DNA of 64,000 bases from positions 2,149,501 to 2,213,500 of the forward strand of contig NZ_CP121017.1 of the NCBI RefSeq assembly GCF_041468085.1, written 5' to 3'. Shown here one piece after another: positions 16,985 through 25,853 of the stretch (position 1 is the stretch's first letter; every line of letters begins with the position of its first letter). The notes under the pieces are model-generated. The model saw nothing but the letters and a program-made list of their open reading frames with translations, was not told where the DNA came from and made no database searches. Source of the DNA: Tistrella mobilis. GTDB lineage: Bacteria; Pseudomonadota; Alphaproteobacteria; Tistrellales; Tistrellaceae. The position numbers and the translations under genes are program-made.

Positions 16985-17818
16985 ATGGCGACCCATGACG
17001 ACGACGACGAGGTAGAAAACTCCAAGGCGCCGCTGCTCGAACACCTGATCGAGCTTCGCAACCGACTGATCTATTCGGTCGTGGCGCTGCTGATCGCCTT
17101 CGGCGTCTGCTACATGTTCGCCGAGGATATCTTCGGCTTCCTGGTCGAGCCGCTTGCCAAGGTGCTCGGCCACGACAAACGTCTGATCTATACCGGCCTG
17201 ACCGAGGCTTTCTTCACCTATGTGAAGGTCTCATTCTACGCCGCGCTGTTCATCTCGTTCCCGATCATCGCATCCCAGCTCTACATGTTCGTGGCGCCGG
17301 GGCTCTATCGGAACGAGCGCAAGGCGTTCATGCCCTTCCTGGTCGCGACGCCGTTCCTGTTCGTCCTTGGCGCGGCGCTGGCCTATTACTTCGTCTTCCC
17401 GCTCGCCTGGGGCTTCTTCGCCGGCTTCCAGACCACGGGCTCCGAAACCAGCATGGCGATCGAGCTGGAAGCCAAGGTCGACCAGTATCTGTCGCTGGTG
17501 CTGGCCCTGATCTTCGCCTTCGGTCTCGCCTTCCAGCTGCCGGTGGCGCTGAGCCTGCTGGTGCGCGCCGGGTTGGTGAGCGCCGAGGCGCTGGCCAAGA
17601 AGCGGCGATTTGCGATCGTCATCGTGTTCCTGGCGGCGGCCGTGATGACACCGCCTGATCTGATCAGCCAGGTGTCGCTGGCCGTGCCGCTGCTGATCCT
17701 CTACGAGATTTCGATCTTCATCGCCCGGCGGATCGAAAGGGCGCGGGCGGAGCGCGAGAAGGCCGAGGAGGCGGAACTCGCTGCAGCACTGGCCGACAAG
17801 GACGACAGCGGCGCTTGA
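16985..17818 (+). CDS. tatC: Sec-independent translocase protein TatC
   Basis: The 277-residue protein has six membrane helices. It carries the N-terminal Glu-His-Leu-Ile-Glu-Leu-Arg-Asn-Arg motif near residue 20 that contacts the twin-arginine signal. It is the receptor core of the Tat translocase. The C-terminal tail is rich in Glu/Ala and soluble. The gene follows tatB by 6 bp and is 99 bp upstream of serS. Confidence 0.95.
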   Translation: MATHDDDDEVENSKAPLLEHLIELRNRLIYSVVALLIAFGVCYMFAEDIFGFLVEPLAKVLGHDKRLIYTGLTEAFFTYVKVSFYAALFISFPIIASQLYMFVAPGLYRNERKAFMPFLVATPFLFVLGAALAYYFVFPLAWGFFAGFQTTGSETSMAIELEAKVDQYLSLVLALIFAFGLAFQLPVALSLLVRAGLVSAEALAKKRRFAIVIVFLAAAVMTPPDLISQVSLAVPLLILYEISIFIARRIERARAEREKAEEAELAAALADKDDSGA

Positions 17819-17917
17819 CCCGAAGGGATCGGGGCCGTTAGATGGGCGCGCTTCGGCCGTATGGCCGGCGCGCCCTTCGTCGTTTCCGGAACCATCGTTC
17901 ATTCAGCGAGCGAACCC

Positions 17918-19207
17918 ATGCACGACATACGCCTTCTGCGCGATGCGCCAGACGCCTTCGACGCCGCTCTTGCTCGTCGTGGCCTCGATGCGTCGTCGGA
18001 GCGTCTCGTGGCGCTCGACGAACGGCGCCGCGCCCTGATCCGCGAATTGCAGGAATTGCAGACCCGGCGCAATGTCGCCTCCAAGGAAATCGGCCAGATC
18101 AAGCGCAACGGCGGCGATGCCACGGCGCTGGTTGCCGAGGTTCAGGCGATCAAGGAGCGGATGCCGGAACTGGAAGCCGAAGAGGCGGCGCTTGGCCGCG
18201 AACTCGACGAAGCACTCTCCAGCCTGCCCAACCAGCTGGATGCAGATGTGCCCGATGGGCCGGACGAGACGGCCAATGTCGAGCTGCGCCGGTGGGGCAC
18301 GCCCCGATCCTTCGATTTCGCGCCCCGCGCCCATTATGAACTGGGCGAGATGATGGCCGCCGGCCCGGTGCTGAAGGCGATGGATTTCGAGCGCGCGGCG
18401 AAGCTGTCCGGCGCACGTTTCGTGGTTCTGGCCGGCCAGATGGCGCGGCTTGAACGGGCACTGGCGCAGTTCATGCTCGACCTGCATACGGGCGCGCATG
18501 GCTTTCTTGAGGTGCAGCCGCCGCTTCTGGTCGGTACGGATGCCCTCTATGGCACCGGACAGCTGCCCAAATTCGCCGAAGACCTGTTCCGCACCACCGA
18601 TGATCGCTGGCTGATCCCGACCTCTGAAGTGCCGCTGACCAATCTTGTGGCGGGCGAGATCCTGGACGAGGCCGCATTGCCGCTGAGGCTGACGGCGCTG
18701 ACCCCATGCTTCCGGTCCGAAGCCGGATCTGCCGGCCGTGACACCCGCGGCATGCTGCGTCAGCACCAGTTTTCGAAGGTGGAGATGGTATCCATCACCA
18801 CCGCCGAAGCCTCGCGCGACGAGCAGGAGTACATGACGGCCTGCGCCGAAAAGGTCCTCCAGCTGCTGGAACTTCCCTATCGGGTGGTCGTGCTGTGCGC
18901 GGGCGATACCGGTTTTGCCGCGGCACGCACCCACGATATCGAGGTCTGGGTGCCCGCGCAGAACACCTATCGTGAAATCTCCAGCGTTTCGAACACCCGC
19001 GATTTCCAGGCGCGGCGGATGAAAGCCCGCTGTCGCAAGGCCGGCGAGCGTGACACCCGCTTCGTCCACACGCTCAACGGTTCGGGCGTGGCGGTGGGCC
19101 GCGCATTGATCGCGCTGGTCGAAAACCATCAGCAGGCGGATGGCAGCATCCGCATTCCCGAGGCGCTGCGCCCCTATCTTGGCGGTGCCGAGATCGTCGG
19201 CGCCTGA
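17918..19207 (+). CDS. serS: Seryl-tRNA synthetase
   Basis: The 429-residue class II synthetase charges tRNA-Ser. It begins Met-His-Asp-Ile-Arg, and a long antiparallel coiled coil (about 25-105) for tRNA contact follows. Motif 2 is seen as [10 protein letters not shown]. Motif 3 is seen as [10 protein letters not shown]. An in-frame upstream ATG at 17861 gives an unusual extension and is rejected. The tatC-serS-surE order is common in alphaproteobacteria. Confidence 0.96.
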   Translation: MHDIRLLRDAPDAFDAALARRGLDASSERLVALDERRRALIRELQELQTRRNVASKEIGQIKRNGGDATALVAEVQAIKERMPELEAEEAALGRELDEALSSLPNQLDADVPDGPDETANVELRRWGTPRSFDFAPRAHYELGEMMAAGPVLKAMDFERAAKLSGARFVVLAGQMARLERALAQFMLDLHTGAHGFLEVQPPLLVGTDALYGTGQLPKFAEDLFRTTDDRWLIPTSEVPLTNLVAGEILDEAALPLRLTALTPCFRSEAGSAGRDTRGMLRQHQFSKVEMVSITTAEASRDEQEYMTACAEKVLQLLELPYRVVVLCAGDTGFAAARTHDIEVWVPAQNTYREISSVSNTRDFQARRMKARCRKAGERDTRFVHTLNGSGVAVGRALIALVENHQQADGSIRIPEALRPYLGGAEIVGA

Positions 19208-19267
19208 TCCGGTCGCCTGTCCCCTGCAGGCGACACGCATCACATCATACCGGAATACCGGAAACGA

Positions 19268-19292
19268 GTGCCGCCGATTGCATCGGCGGCAC
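19268..19292 (+). terminator. Hairpin between serS and surE
   Basis: A perfect 11-bp stem (GTGCCGCCGAT / ATCGGCGGCAC) has a 3-base loop and only a short T stretch after it. It may attenuate or process the serS-surE transcript. Confidence 0.55.
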
Positions 19293-19356
19293 TTCCCATG
19301 AAAGCCAAGAACGGGTATCCAAGCCCGGCTTTCCCGATCCTCAAGGAGTTCGGCAC

Positions 19357-20112
19357 GTGCGCATCCTGATCAGCAACGACGACGGCATCAACGCCCCCGG
19401 GATCGCGATCCTGGAGCAGATCGCGCGCGAGCTGTCCGACGACGTCTGGGTCGTCGCCCCTGAAACCGATCAGAGCGGCGTGTCGCATTCGTTGACCATC
19501 CACAACCCGCTGCGGGTGCGCAAGATCGCCGACAAGCGCTATGGCGTCAGCGGCACGCCCACCGATTGCGTGCTCATCGCCACCCGGCGGCTGATGCACG
19601 AGACCGCGCCGGATCTGGTGCTCTCGGGCGTCAACCGCGGCGCCAATCTGGGCGAGGATGTGCATTATTCAGGCACCATCGCCGCCGCCAAGGAAGCCAC
19701 GTTGCTCGGCCTGCAGGCGATCGCGATGAGCCAGGTCTTCGTCGACCCGCAGGACGTGCCGTGGCGCACGGCTCGTGCTCATGGCCCCGCGCTGGTCGAG
19801 AAGCTGATCGCCACCAAATGGCCCAAGGGCGTGCTGGTCAATGTCAACTATCCCCCGGTCGAGCCCGAGGCGGTGACCGGCGTCAAGGTCGTCTCGCAGG
19901 GCCAGCGCGTGCTGGGCGAGATGATCGTCGAGGGGCGCGATCCGCGCGGCGTGCCGTATTACTGGATCGGCGGCCTGCGCCGCGACGGCCACGAGACCGA
20001 GGGCACCGACCTGTCGGTGATCCGCAAGGGCGCCATTTCGGTCACCCCGCTGCATATCGACCTGACCGCCCGCGACTATATGGGCGCGCTTGAGGACGTG
20101 CTGGGGGCCTGA
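19357..20112 (+). CDS. surE: 5'/3'-nucleotidase SurE
   Basis: The 251-residue metal-dependent nucleotidase acts on nucleoside monophosphates. The metal-binding N-terminus reads Ile-Ser-Asn-Asp-Asp-Gly-Ile-Asn-Ala-Pro-Gly. Further family motifs are Gly-Thr-Pro-Thr-Asp-Cys-Val and Ser-Gly-Val-Asn-Arg-Gly-Ala-Asn. The start is GTG with an AAGGAG site 8 bp before it. It is followed after 2 bp by pcm, giving the classical surE-pcm-nlpD cluster. Confidence 0.95.
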   Translation: MRILISNDDGINAPGIAILEQIARELSDDVWVVAPETDQSGVSHSLTIHNPLRVRKIADKRYGVSGTPTDCVLIATRRLMHETAPDLVLSGVNRGANLGEDVHYSGTIAAAKEATLLGLQAIAMSQVFVDPQDVPWRTARAHGPALVEKLIATKWPKGVLVNVNYPPVEPEAVTGVKVVSQGQRVLGEMIVEGRDPRGVPYYWIGGLRRDGHETEGTDLSVIRKGAISVTPLHIDLTARDYMGALEDVLGA

Positions 20113-20114
20113 CG

Positions 20115-20780
20115 ATGGAGACGCTCGCCGAAGCGAAGATCAAGCTGTTGATGCAGCTGCGTTCGGCGGGCATCACCGACACGCGGGTGCTGAAGGCCAT
20201 CGAGACGGTGCCGCGCGAGATCTTCGTGCCGACGCCGCTGGTGCCCAAGGCCTATGCCAATCGGGCCCTGCCCATCGGGCAGGGCCAGACCATCAGCCAG
20301 CCCGAGGTGGTGGCGCTGATGACCCAGGCCCTGGAACTGGGCGACCGGCACAAGGTGCTGGAGATCGGCACCGGTTCGGGATACCAGACCGCGATCCTCT
20401 CGCGGCTGGCCCGCCGGGTCTACACGATCGAGCGTCATCGCAGCCTGGCGCGGGAGGCCCAGACCCGCTTCGGCGAACTGGCCATGCACAACGTCGTCAA
20501 CCGGATCGGCGACGGTATGCGGGGCTGGCCGGAACAGGCACCCTTCGACCGGATCATCGTGACGGCCGCCTCCGACGAGGTGCCGGAAGAACTGCTCGAT
20601 CAACTGTCGATCGGCGGGCTGATGGTGATGCCGGTCGGGGCGCATGGCCGCGAGCAGCGGCTGATGAAGCTGATTCGCAACGAGGATGGCGTCGACGACG
20701 TCGAAATCGCCCGCGTCCGCTTCGTGCCGTTGATGCCCGGCGTGCCGCGTGAAGACGATCCGGGCTCGCCGGCGGGTTGA
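20115..20780 (+). CDS. pcm: Protein-L-isoaspartate O-methyltransferase
   Basis: The 221-residue enzyme uses S-adenosylmethionine to methylate damaged L-isoaspartyl residues in proteins. The SAM-binding motif is Val-Leu-Glu-Ile-Gly-Thr-Gly-Ser-Gly-Tyr. The substrate loop motif Gln-Gly-Gln-Thr-Ile-Ser-Gln-Pro is also present. It is tightly linked to surE (2-bp gap) and 73 bp before nlpD. Confidence 0.95.
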   Translation: METLAEAKIKLLMQLRSAGITDTRVLKAIETVPREIFVPTPLVPKAYANRALPIGQGQTISQPEVVALMTQALELGDRHKVLEIGTGSGYQTAILSRLARRVYTIERHRSLAREAQTRFGELAMHNVVNRIGDGMRGWPEQAPFDRIIVTAASDEVPEELLDQLSIGGLMVMPVGAHGREQRLMKLIRNEDGVDDVEIARVRFVPLMPGVPREDDPGSPAG

Positions 20781-20853
20781 GATGCGCTGGCGGCTTGTGC
20801 CGGATCACGCTTCCGTTGCCGCAGTGCGACATGCGGCTTAGACTGGGCGCGCC

Positions 20854-22203
20854 ATGAACGGGGCCGCCATGATCAGACCCAGCCTGCCTTTCCGCCAAGC
20901 CGCCGCAGCGGCGCTCGTGTTTCTTGTTGCCGCCTGCGCCGGCCGCGACGAGCCGGCGCCTGTCGATTTTCGCGGTGCCCAGCCTGCGGAAATCGCGCTA
21001 CCTGCCGGGGCGAGCGAGATCGTCGTGGAGCGGGGCGATACGCTGTATGCCATTGCCCGCCGCAACAATGTGCCGCTCCGGGCGCTGATCGAAGCGAACC
21101 ATCTGGAACCGCCCTATACCATCTATCCCGGCAACCGGCTGGTGCTGCCGGCCAACCGCATCCACACCGTGCGCCAGAACGAGACGCTCTACGGTATCTC
21201 GCGGGCCTATGGTGTGGAGATGACGGCCCTGGCCCAGGCCAACGGGCTGCAGCCGCCCTATCCGGTTTCCCCGGGCCAGCGTCTGGTCGTGCCCGAAGGG
21301 CAGGGGCCCGGCACCCAGGCCGCGGCCGAGGCGGTGGCCGCGGCGGGGCCTGAAGGGCGGCCGCCCTCGGCACGTATCGACGGGGCGGAGACGATTTCCG
21401 TGTCCTCTGCGGTCGGCGGCACGGCCATCGCTTCGACGGGCGGGACGGCGACCGGCGCCACCGGCATCTCGGCCGCGCCCCTGCCGCCGCCCGGAACTGA
21501 GCCGTCCGGGACTGAAACCTCGTCTGCGGCATCGACGACGGTTGCACCTGTCGCGGCGGCGCCGGTTGCCGCCGGTGAGCCCGCGACCGGCGGCGCACCG
21601 GTGACGCTGACCCCCGGGGCGGAGACGACCGCGCCGCCGCCTGCGGCACCGGCCGCCCCGGCTGCCGAGCCGGCCCCGCAGCCGGCACCCGCACCGGCCG
21701 AGCCGCCGAAGGCGGAACCGGCACCTGCACCCGCACCGGCCGCCCCGGCGCAGCCGGCGGCGGAGCCGGCCCCCGCGCCCGTAAAGGCGAAACCGGTGGA
21801 AACGGGCGATCTCGGCCCTGCGCCCAAGCGCTTCGTCTGGCCGGTCAACGGACGGGTGGTCTCAGGTTATGGCGACAAGGCGGGCGGCCTGCACAATGAT
21901 GGCGTGAACATCCAGGCGCCGCGCGGCACACCCATCCGCGCAGCCGCCGACGGCGTGGTGGTCTATGCCGGCAGCGATCTGAAGGGCTTCGGCAACATGC
22001 TGCTGATCCGCCATGGCGGCAACTGGCTGACCGCCTATGCCCATGCCCAGGCGGTGCTGGTGGATCGTGGGCAGCGGGTCAAGCAGGGCGAGGTGATCGC
22101 CCGGGTTGGCTCCAGCGGCAATGTCGATCAGCCTCAGCTGCATTTCGAGCTGCGCCGCGGCCGCGAAGCCGTTGATCCCGAACGCTATCTGCCCCGGCGC
22201 TGA
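20854..22203 (+). CDS. nlpD: NlpD-like LysM/LytM lipoprotein with degenerate zinc site
   Basis: The 449-residue lipoprotein has a lipobox (Val-Ala-Ala-Cys, Cys28). Two LysM domains bind peptidoglycan (about 54-100 and 105-142). A long Ala/Pro/Glu linker follows, then a C-terminal LytM (M23) domain (about 330-445). In the LytM domain the expected zinc-binding Asp is Asn (His-Asn-Asp-Gly-Val-Asn-Ile). The first His of the His-x-His motif is Gln (Gln-Leu-His-Phe-Glu). It is therefore probably an activator of cell-wall amidases, like NlpD/EnvC, and not an active endopeptidase. Alternative start: ATG 20869. Confidence 0.9.
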   Translation: MNGAAMIRPSLPFRQAAAAALVFLVAACAGRDEPAPVDFRGAQPAEIALPAGASEIVVERGDTLYAIARRNNVPLRALIEANHLEPPYTIYPGNRLVLPANRIHTVRQNETLYGISRAYGVEMTALAQANGLQPPYPVSPGQRLVVPEGQGPGTQAAAEAVAAAGPEGRPPSARIDGAETISVSSAVGGTAIASTGGTATGATGISAAPLPPPGTEPSGTETSSAASTTVAPVAAAPVAAGEPATGGAPVTLTPGAETTAPPPAAPAAPAAEPAPQPAPAPAEPPKAEPAPAPAPAAPAQPAAEPAPAPVKAKPVETGDLGPAPKRFVWPVNGRVVSGYGDKAGGLHNDGVNIQAPRGTPIRAAADGVVVYAGSDLKGFGNMLLIRHGGNWLTAYAHAQAVLVDRGQRVKQGEVIARVGSSGNVDQPQLHFELRRGREAVDPERYLPRR

Positions 22204-22244
22204 GCCGGGGCAGGGTATGCTGCCGGTGACGATGCCTCAGGGCG

Positions 22245-23510
22245 TCAGCGATAGCGGCTGAAGACCACCGAGGCGTTGACACCGCCGAAGCCGAAGCCGT
22301 TCGACAGCACATGATCGACGGACCGGTGGCGTGCTTCGGGTCCGATCAGGTCCAGCCCGGCCGCGGCCGGATCGGGATCGGTGAGGTTCAGCGTCGGCGG
22401 CAGGATGCCGTCGCGCAGCGCCAGCACCGAGAACATCGCCTCGATTGCGCCGGCGGCACCGAGCAGATGGCCGGTGGCCGATTTGGTCGACGAGATCGAC
22501 ACGCCCGCAGCCTCGCCGAACACCGCCCGGATCGCTGCCAGTTCGCCGGCATCGCCGACCGGGGTGGAAGTGGCATGGGCATTCAGATAGCCGATCTCTC
22601 CGGGGGCGAGACGCGCCGAGGCGAGGGCGGCCCGCATCGCCCGCTGGGCGCCTTCACCGTCTTCCGGCGCGGCGGTCATGTGATGGGCATCGGCACTGGT
22701 GCCATAGCCGGTGAGTTCGGCGATCGGAACCGCACCGCGTGCCAGGGCATGGTCCAGCGCCTCGATCACCAGCATGGCCGCGCCTTCACCCATGACGAAA
22801 CCGTCGCGCGCCGCATCGAAGGGACGCGACGCTTCGGTCGGGCGGTCGTTGAAGCCGGTGGAAAGGGCGCGGGCTGCCGCGAAGCCGCCAAGGCTGACCC
22901 GGTCGATGCAGCCTTCGGCCCCGCCTGCCAGCGCAATATCGGCCTCGCCCGAATGGATCAGCCGGGCGGCATCGCCGATCGCCTGGACACTGGCGGCACA
23001 GGCCGTTACCGGCGCACCCAGCGGGCCGCGCAGCCCGAAGCGGATCGAAACCTGTCCCGCCGCCATGTTGGGCAGGAAGGACGGCACGGTGAAGGGCGAG
23101 AGCCGCCGCGGTCCCTTGCCATCGGTCGTGCGCACGGCTTCGGCCATGGCGGGCAGGCCGCCGACGCCGGTGCCGATGATGGTCGCGGTGCGGTTGCGCT
23201 CGGCCTCCGAGGCCTCCAGCCAGCCGGCCTGGCCCAATGCCTCTTCGGCGGCAGCCATGGCGAGCAGGATGAAGCGATCCATCTTCTTGTGGTCCTTGGG
23301 CGGCACCGTGCGGGCGGCATCGAACCCGCCCTCGGCATCCTCGGCCGCATCGGGCACCACGCCGGCGATCCTGGCCGGCAGATCGTGGACCATGGCCTCG
23401 GGCAGGGCGCGAATGCCGGAGCGCCCCTCGATCAGGCGCCGCCAGACGGTGGGGGCGCCCTGGCCGAGCGGCGAGACCACGCCGATGCCGGTGACGACGA
23501 TGCGTCTCAT
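22245..23510 (-). CDS. Beta-ketoacyl-ACP synthase II-type condensing enzyme
   Basis: The 421-residue FabF-like thiolase-fold enzyme condenses malonyl-ACP with acyl-ACP. The catalytic Cys lies in Thr-Ala-Cys-Ala-Ala-Ser. The two His residues lie in Asn-Ala-His-Ala-Thr-Ser-Thr and Ala-Thr-Gly-His-Leu-Leu-Gly. The chosen ATG (23510) has AAGGA 7 bp upstream. An in-frame ATG at 23525 overlaps the tetR stop and is also possible. It is not in the fab cluster but is coupled to a TetR regulator, so it may be a specialised or inducible KAS. A housekeeping FabF role cannot be excluded. Confidence 0.9.
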   Translation of the reverse strand: MRRIVVTGIGVVSPLGQGAPTVWRRLIEGRSGIRALPEAMVHDLPARIAGVVPDAAEDAEGGFDAARTVPPKDHKKMDRFILLAMAAAEEALGQAGWLEASEAERNRTATIIGTGVGGLPAMAEAVRTTDGKGPRRLSPFTVPSFLPNMAAGQVSIRFGLRGPLGAPVTACAASVQAIGDAARLIHSGEADIALAGGAEGCIDRVSLGGFAAARALSTGFNDRPTEASRPFDAARDGFVMGEGAAMLVIEALDHALARGAVPIAELTGYGTSADAHHMTAAPEDGEGAQRAMRAALASARLAPGEIGYLNAHATSTPVGDAGELAAIRAVFGEAAGVSISSTKSATGHLLGAAGAIEAMFSVLALRDGILPPTLNLTDPDPAAAGLDLIGPEARHRSVDHVLSNGFGFGGVNASVVFSRYR

Positions 23511-23521
23511 GGGGGTGTCCT

Positions 23522-24124
23522 TCATCTTGACCCGGACAGCAGCGTCCTGAGGTCGTTAAGGGCTGCGGCGATCCCGTCGGTCATCGGCGCGGGATCGCCG
23601 GCGAGAAAGGCGAGCACGGCACCACCGGCCCAGCGGGCAGTGAAATCGCGGGCCGCGGCCTCCGCCCGGTCGGCAGCGACGCCGCCCGCGACCAGTTCGG
23701 CGACCACGCTCTTGCGCAGCAGGGTGGCTGCCCGGATGCAGATATCCCGGGCCGCACGTTCCGCCTCGCCACCATTGGCCAGATCGCGTGCAAGCCGCTG
23801 GATCGGGCAGCCATAGCGTGCGGCCAGCGGTGCACCGGCCGAGAGCCCGGCGGCAATGATCGTCAGCCGCTCTTCCGGAGAGCGGCCCTCCGCCGCCCGG
23901 GACAGAATCTCCTCCGCCCGGTTTAGTTGCGCTTCAGCCGCTGCGGTCGCAAGAGCGGCCTTGGTCGGGAAGTGGTAGAAGACGGCCCCGGCCGGGATGC
24001 CGGCCCCGGCGGCAATGTCGCGCAGGCTGACGGCATCATACCCCCGCTGATGGAAGAGGTCAGCGGCCGCCCGGGCCAGGCGCTCGCGACGGTCTCGGGC
24101 AGGTATGCGCATGCCGGTGGTCAT
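23522..24124 (-). CDS. TetR-family transcriptional regulator (LmrA/YxaF-like)
   Basis: This 200-residue repressor has an N-terminal TetR helix-turn-helix (about 10-60, including Ser-Leu-Arg-Asp-Ile-Ala and Val-Phe-Tyr-His-Phe-Pro-Thr-Lys). The helical ligand domain contains Gly-Cys-Pro-Ile-Gln, typical of the LmrA/YxaF group. It is translated just before the KAS II-like gene; the stop codon and an alternative KAS start overlap (ATGA). A near-perfect palindrome 11 bp upstream of the gene is its likely operator, giving autoregulation of the pair. The inducer is unknown. Confidence 0.9.
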   Translation of the reverse strand: MTTGMRIPARDRRERLARAAADLFHQRGYDAVSLRDIAAGAGIPAGAVFYHFPTKAALATAAAEAQLNRAEEILSRAAEGRSPEERLTIIAAGLSAGAPLAARYGCPIQRLARDLANGGEAERAARDICIRAATLLRKSVVAELVAGGVAADRAEAAARDFTARWAGGAVLAFLAGDPAPMTDGIAAALNDLRTLLSGSR

Positions 24125-24134
24125 CTCTCGAATA

Positions 24135-24152
24135 GTTAGTCAACTGACTTAC
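24135..24152 (-). promoter_or_regulatory. Putative TetR operator
   Basis: The 18-bp palindrome GTTAGTCA-AC-TGACTTAC has 7 of 8 arm positions matched. It lies 11 bp upstream of the tetR start, in the only AT-rich segment nearby. This is the usual place for an autoregulatory TetR operator. Confidence 0.7.
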
Positions 24153-24161
24153 AAAATCACC

Positions 24162-24194
24162 AGAACCGGGCCGCGTCAAGCGCGGCCCGGTTCT
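24162..24194 (-). terminator. Terminator after the DUF815 ATPase gene
   Basis: A perfect 14-bp stem (AGAACCGGGCCGCG / CGCGGCCCGGTTCT) has a 5-base loop. On the minus strand it is followed by GGTGATTTTG. It ends transcription of the ATPase gene just before the TetR promoter region. Confidence 0.8.
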
Positions 24195-24197
24195 GCG

Positions 24198-25091
24198 TCA
24201 GCCCTCGCGGGTTTCCAGCCGTCGGCCGAGGCGGCCGGCCAGATCCTGGATGTACTGCCAGGCCACGCGACCCGACCTTCCGCCGCGGGTCTGGGCCCAG
24301 GTGAGGGCCTCGCGCTCCACATCGACCTTGTCGGAACCAAGGTCATAGGCGGCGACATAGCCATGGACCATGGCCAGATAGGTCTTCTGGTCGCAGGCAT
24401 GGAAGCCGAGCCAGAGGCCGAAGCGGTCGGAGAGCGAGACCTTTTCTTCGATCGCTTCCGACGGGTTGATCGCGGTCGAGCGCTCGTTGTCGATCATGTC
24501 GCGCGGCATCAGATGGCGGCGGTTGGAGGTGGCGTAGAACAAAACCTCGTCGGGCCGGCCCTCGATGCCGCCGTCGAGCACGGCCTTCAGCGATTTGTAG
24601 TCGGTGTCGTCATGGTCGAAGGACAGATCGTCGCAGAACAGCAGCGCCCGGGTATCGCCGCCGCGCAGCACCGCCAGCAGGTCCGGCAGCTGCGAGATGT
24701 CCTCGCGGTGGATCTCGATCAGCTTGAGCGGCCGGCTGCCGGCCGGCGTCTCCGACACGATCTTCGCGTGCACCGCCTTCACAAGCGAGCTTTTGCCCAT
24801 GCCACGGGCGCCCCAGAGCAGGGCATTGTTGGCCGGCAGGCCGGCGGCGAAGCGCCTGGTGTTGTCGAGCAGCTGATCGCGTGCCAGGTTCACACCTTCG
24901 AGCAGGCTGATATCGACCCGGGAGACCCTGGGGACCGGCTGCAGGCTGCGATTGGTCGAGACCCAGACGAAGGCGTCGGCGGCGTCCAGGTCGATCGCGG
25001 CGGCGGGCGGCGGCGCCATGCGCTCCAGCGCCGAGGCGATGCGGTCGAGCACCGACAGAAGGTCGGGGGAAGCAGAGGCGGTATCGGTCAT
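24198..25091 (-). CDS. DUF815-family AAA ATPase
   Basis: The 297-residue predicted cytoplasmic ATPase has Walker A (Gly-Ala-Arg-Gly-Met-Gly-Lys-Ser-Ser) at about residues 91-99. A Walker B-like Leu-Leu-Phe-Cys-Asp-Asp-Leu-Ser follows near residue 146. The sequence matches the DUF815 AAA family, of unknown cellular role, found between nlpD and yajC in many alphaproteobacteria. The ATG at 25091 is chosen because the family begins shortly before the helical region; the open frame to 25244 is unlikely. It is divergent from yajC. Confidence 0.88.
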   Translation of the reverse strand: MTDTASASPDLLSVLDRIASALERMAPPPAAAIDLDAADAFVWVSTNRSLQPVPRVSRVDISLLEGVNLARDQLLDNTRRFAAGLPANNALLWGARGMGKSSLVKAVHAKIVSETPAGSRPLKLIEIHREDISQLPDLLAVLRGGDTRALLFCDDLSFDHDDTDYKSLKAVLDGGIEGRPDEVLFYATSNRRHLMPRDMIDNERSTAINPSEAIEEKVSLSDRFGLWLGFHACDQKTYLAMVHGYVAAYDLGSDKVDVEREALTWAQTRGGRSGRVAWQYIQDLAGRLGRRLETREG

Positions 25092-25346
25092 CGGAGCAGG
25101 ATCCTGCAGGCGGATGTCGGACAGGAGAGGCAGTGAGGCGGTGTTATACCGCTTCGATCGGGCGTCCCCAAGCAGCGGGCCATTATGAGGACCCCCACAT
25201 GACGGTACCGGGCTGGTCCCGCAGCAGCCGGGTTCGCTTTGCAAAGCCGCGGGGCGCCGCTATAGTCCGCTCACGACTGCGCCGGAGCCGGCTTGCGGCT
25301 GCGGCCTCCTCTTGCCAACGCAATATATACCCACGGGGACGTATCG

Positions 25347-25742
25347 ATGCTCATCTCTCCGGCCTATGCGCAGGCCGCCGGTGCCGACGGCGGTGCCGGC
25401 ATGCTCATGCAGCTGCTGCCGCTGCTCCTGATCTTCGTCGTCTTCTATTTCCTGCTGATCCGGCCGCAGCAGAAGAAGGCCAAGCAGCACCGCGAGATGA
25501 TCTCGGCGCTGCGTCGCGGCGACCGTGTGGTGACCGCGGGCGGCATCGTCGGCACCATCGCCAAGGTCGATGACGACACTTACGCCACGCTGGAGATCGC
25601 GCCTGACGTGCGCGTGAAGGTGATGCGCCATACCATCACCGACAAGATCGCGGCGACCGAGCCGGCCCGCTCGGGCCGCAAGGGCAAGGAGGCCGACGAG
25701 GCCGACGACGCCGACGCCGACACCGAGAAGACCGGGAAGTGA
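25347..25742 (+). CDS. yajC: Preprotein translocase subunit YajC
   Basis: The 131-residue inner-membrane protein has one helix (about residues 21-41). The YajC motif Phe-Tyr-Phe-Leu-Leu-Ile-Arg-Pro-Gln-Gln-Lys-Lys follows, then a small soluble domain (Gly-Asp-Arg-Val-Val-Thr-Ala-Gly-Gly) and an acidic C-terminal tail. It joins SecD and SecF in the accessory complex of the Sec translocon. The in-frame extension to 25293 is not needed. A strong hairpin separates it from secD. Confidence 0.94.
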   Translation: MLISPAYAQAAGADGGAGMLMQLLPLLLIFVVFYFLLIRPQQKKAKQHREMISALRRGDRVVTAGGIVGTIAKVDDDTYATLEIAPDVRVKVMRHTITDKIAATEPARSGRKGKEADEADDADADTEKTGK

Positions 25743-25748
25743 CGAACA

Positions 25749-25782
25749 GGCCGCCGCGGGAGGTATCCCGCGGCGGCCTTCT
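25749..25782 (+). terminator. Attenuating hairpin between yajC and secD
   Basis: A perfect 13-bp stem (GGCCGCCGCGGGA / TCCCGCGGCGGCC) has a GGTA loop and is followed by TTCTCC. It probably causes partial termination, so YajC is made in excess of SecDF. Confidence 0.65.
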
Positions 25783-25853
25783 CCCGAAGAAGACGTCTCC
25801 CCGAGGTCCGGTTTCCCGCCGCCTCTCCGCCTTCCGCCCAGACGACGGTATCC

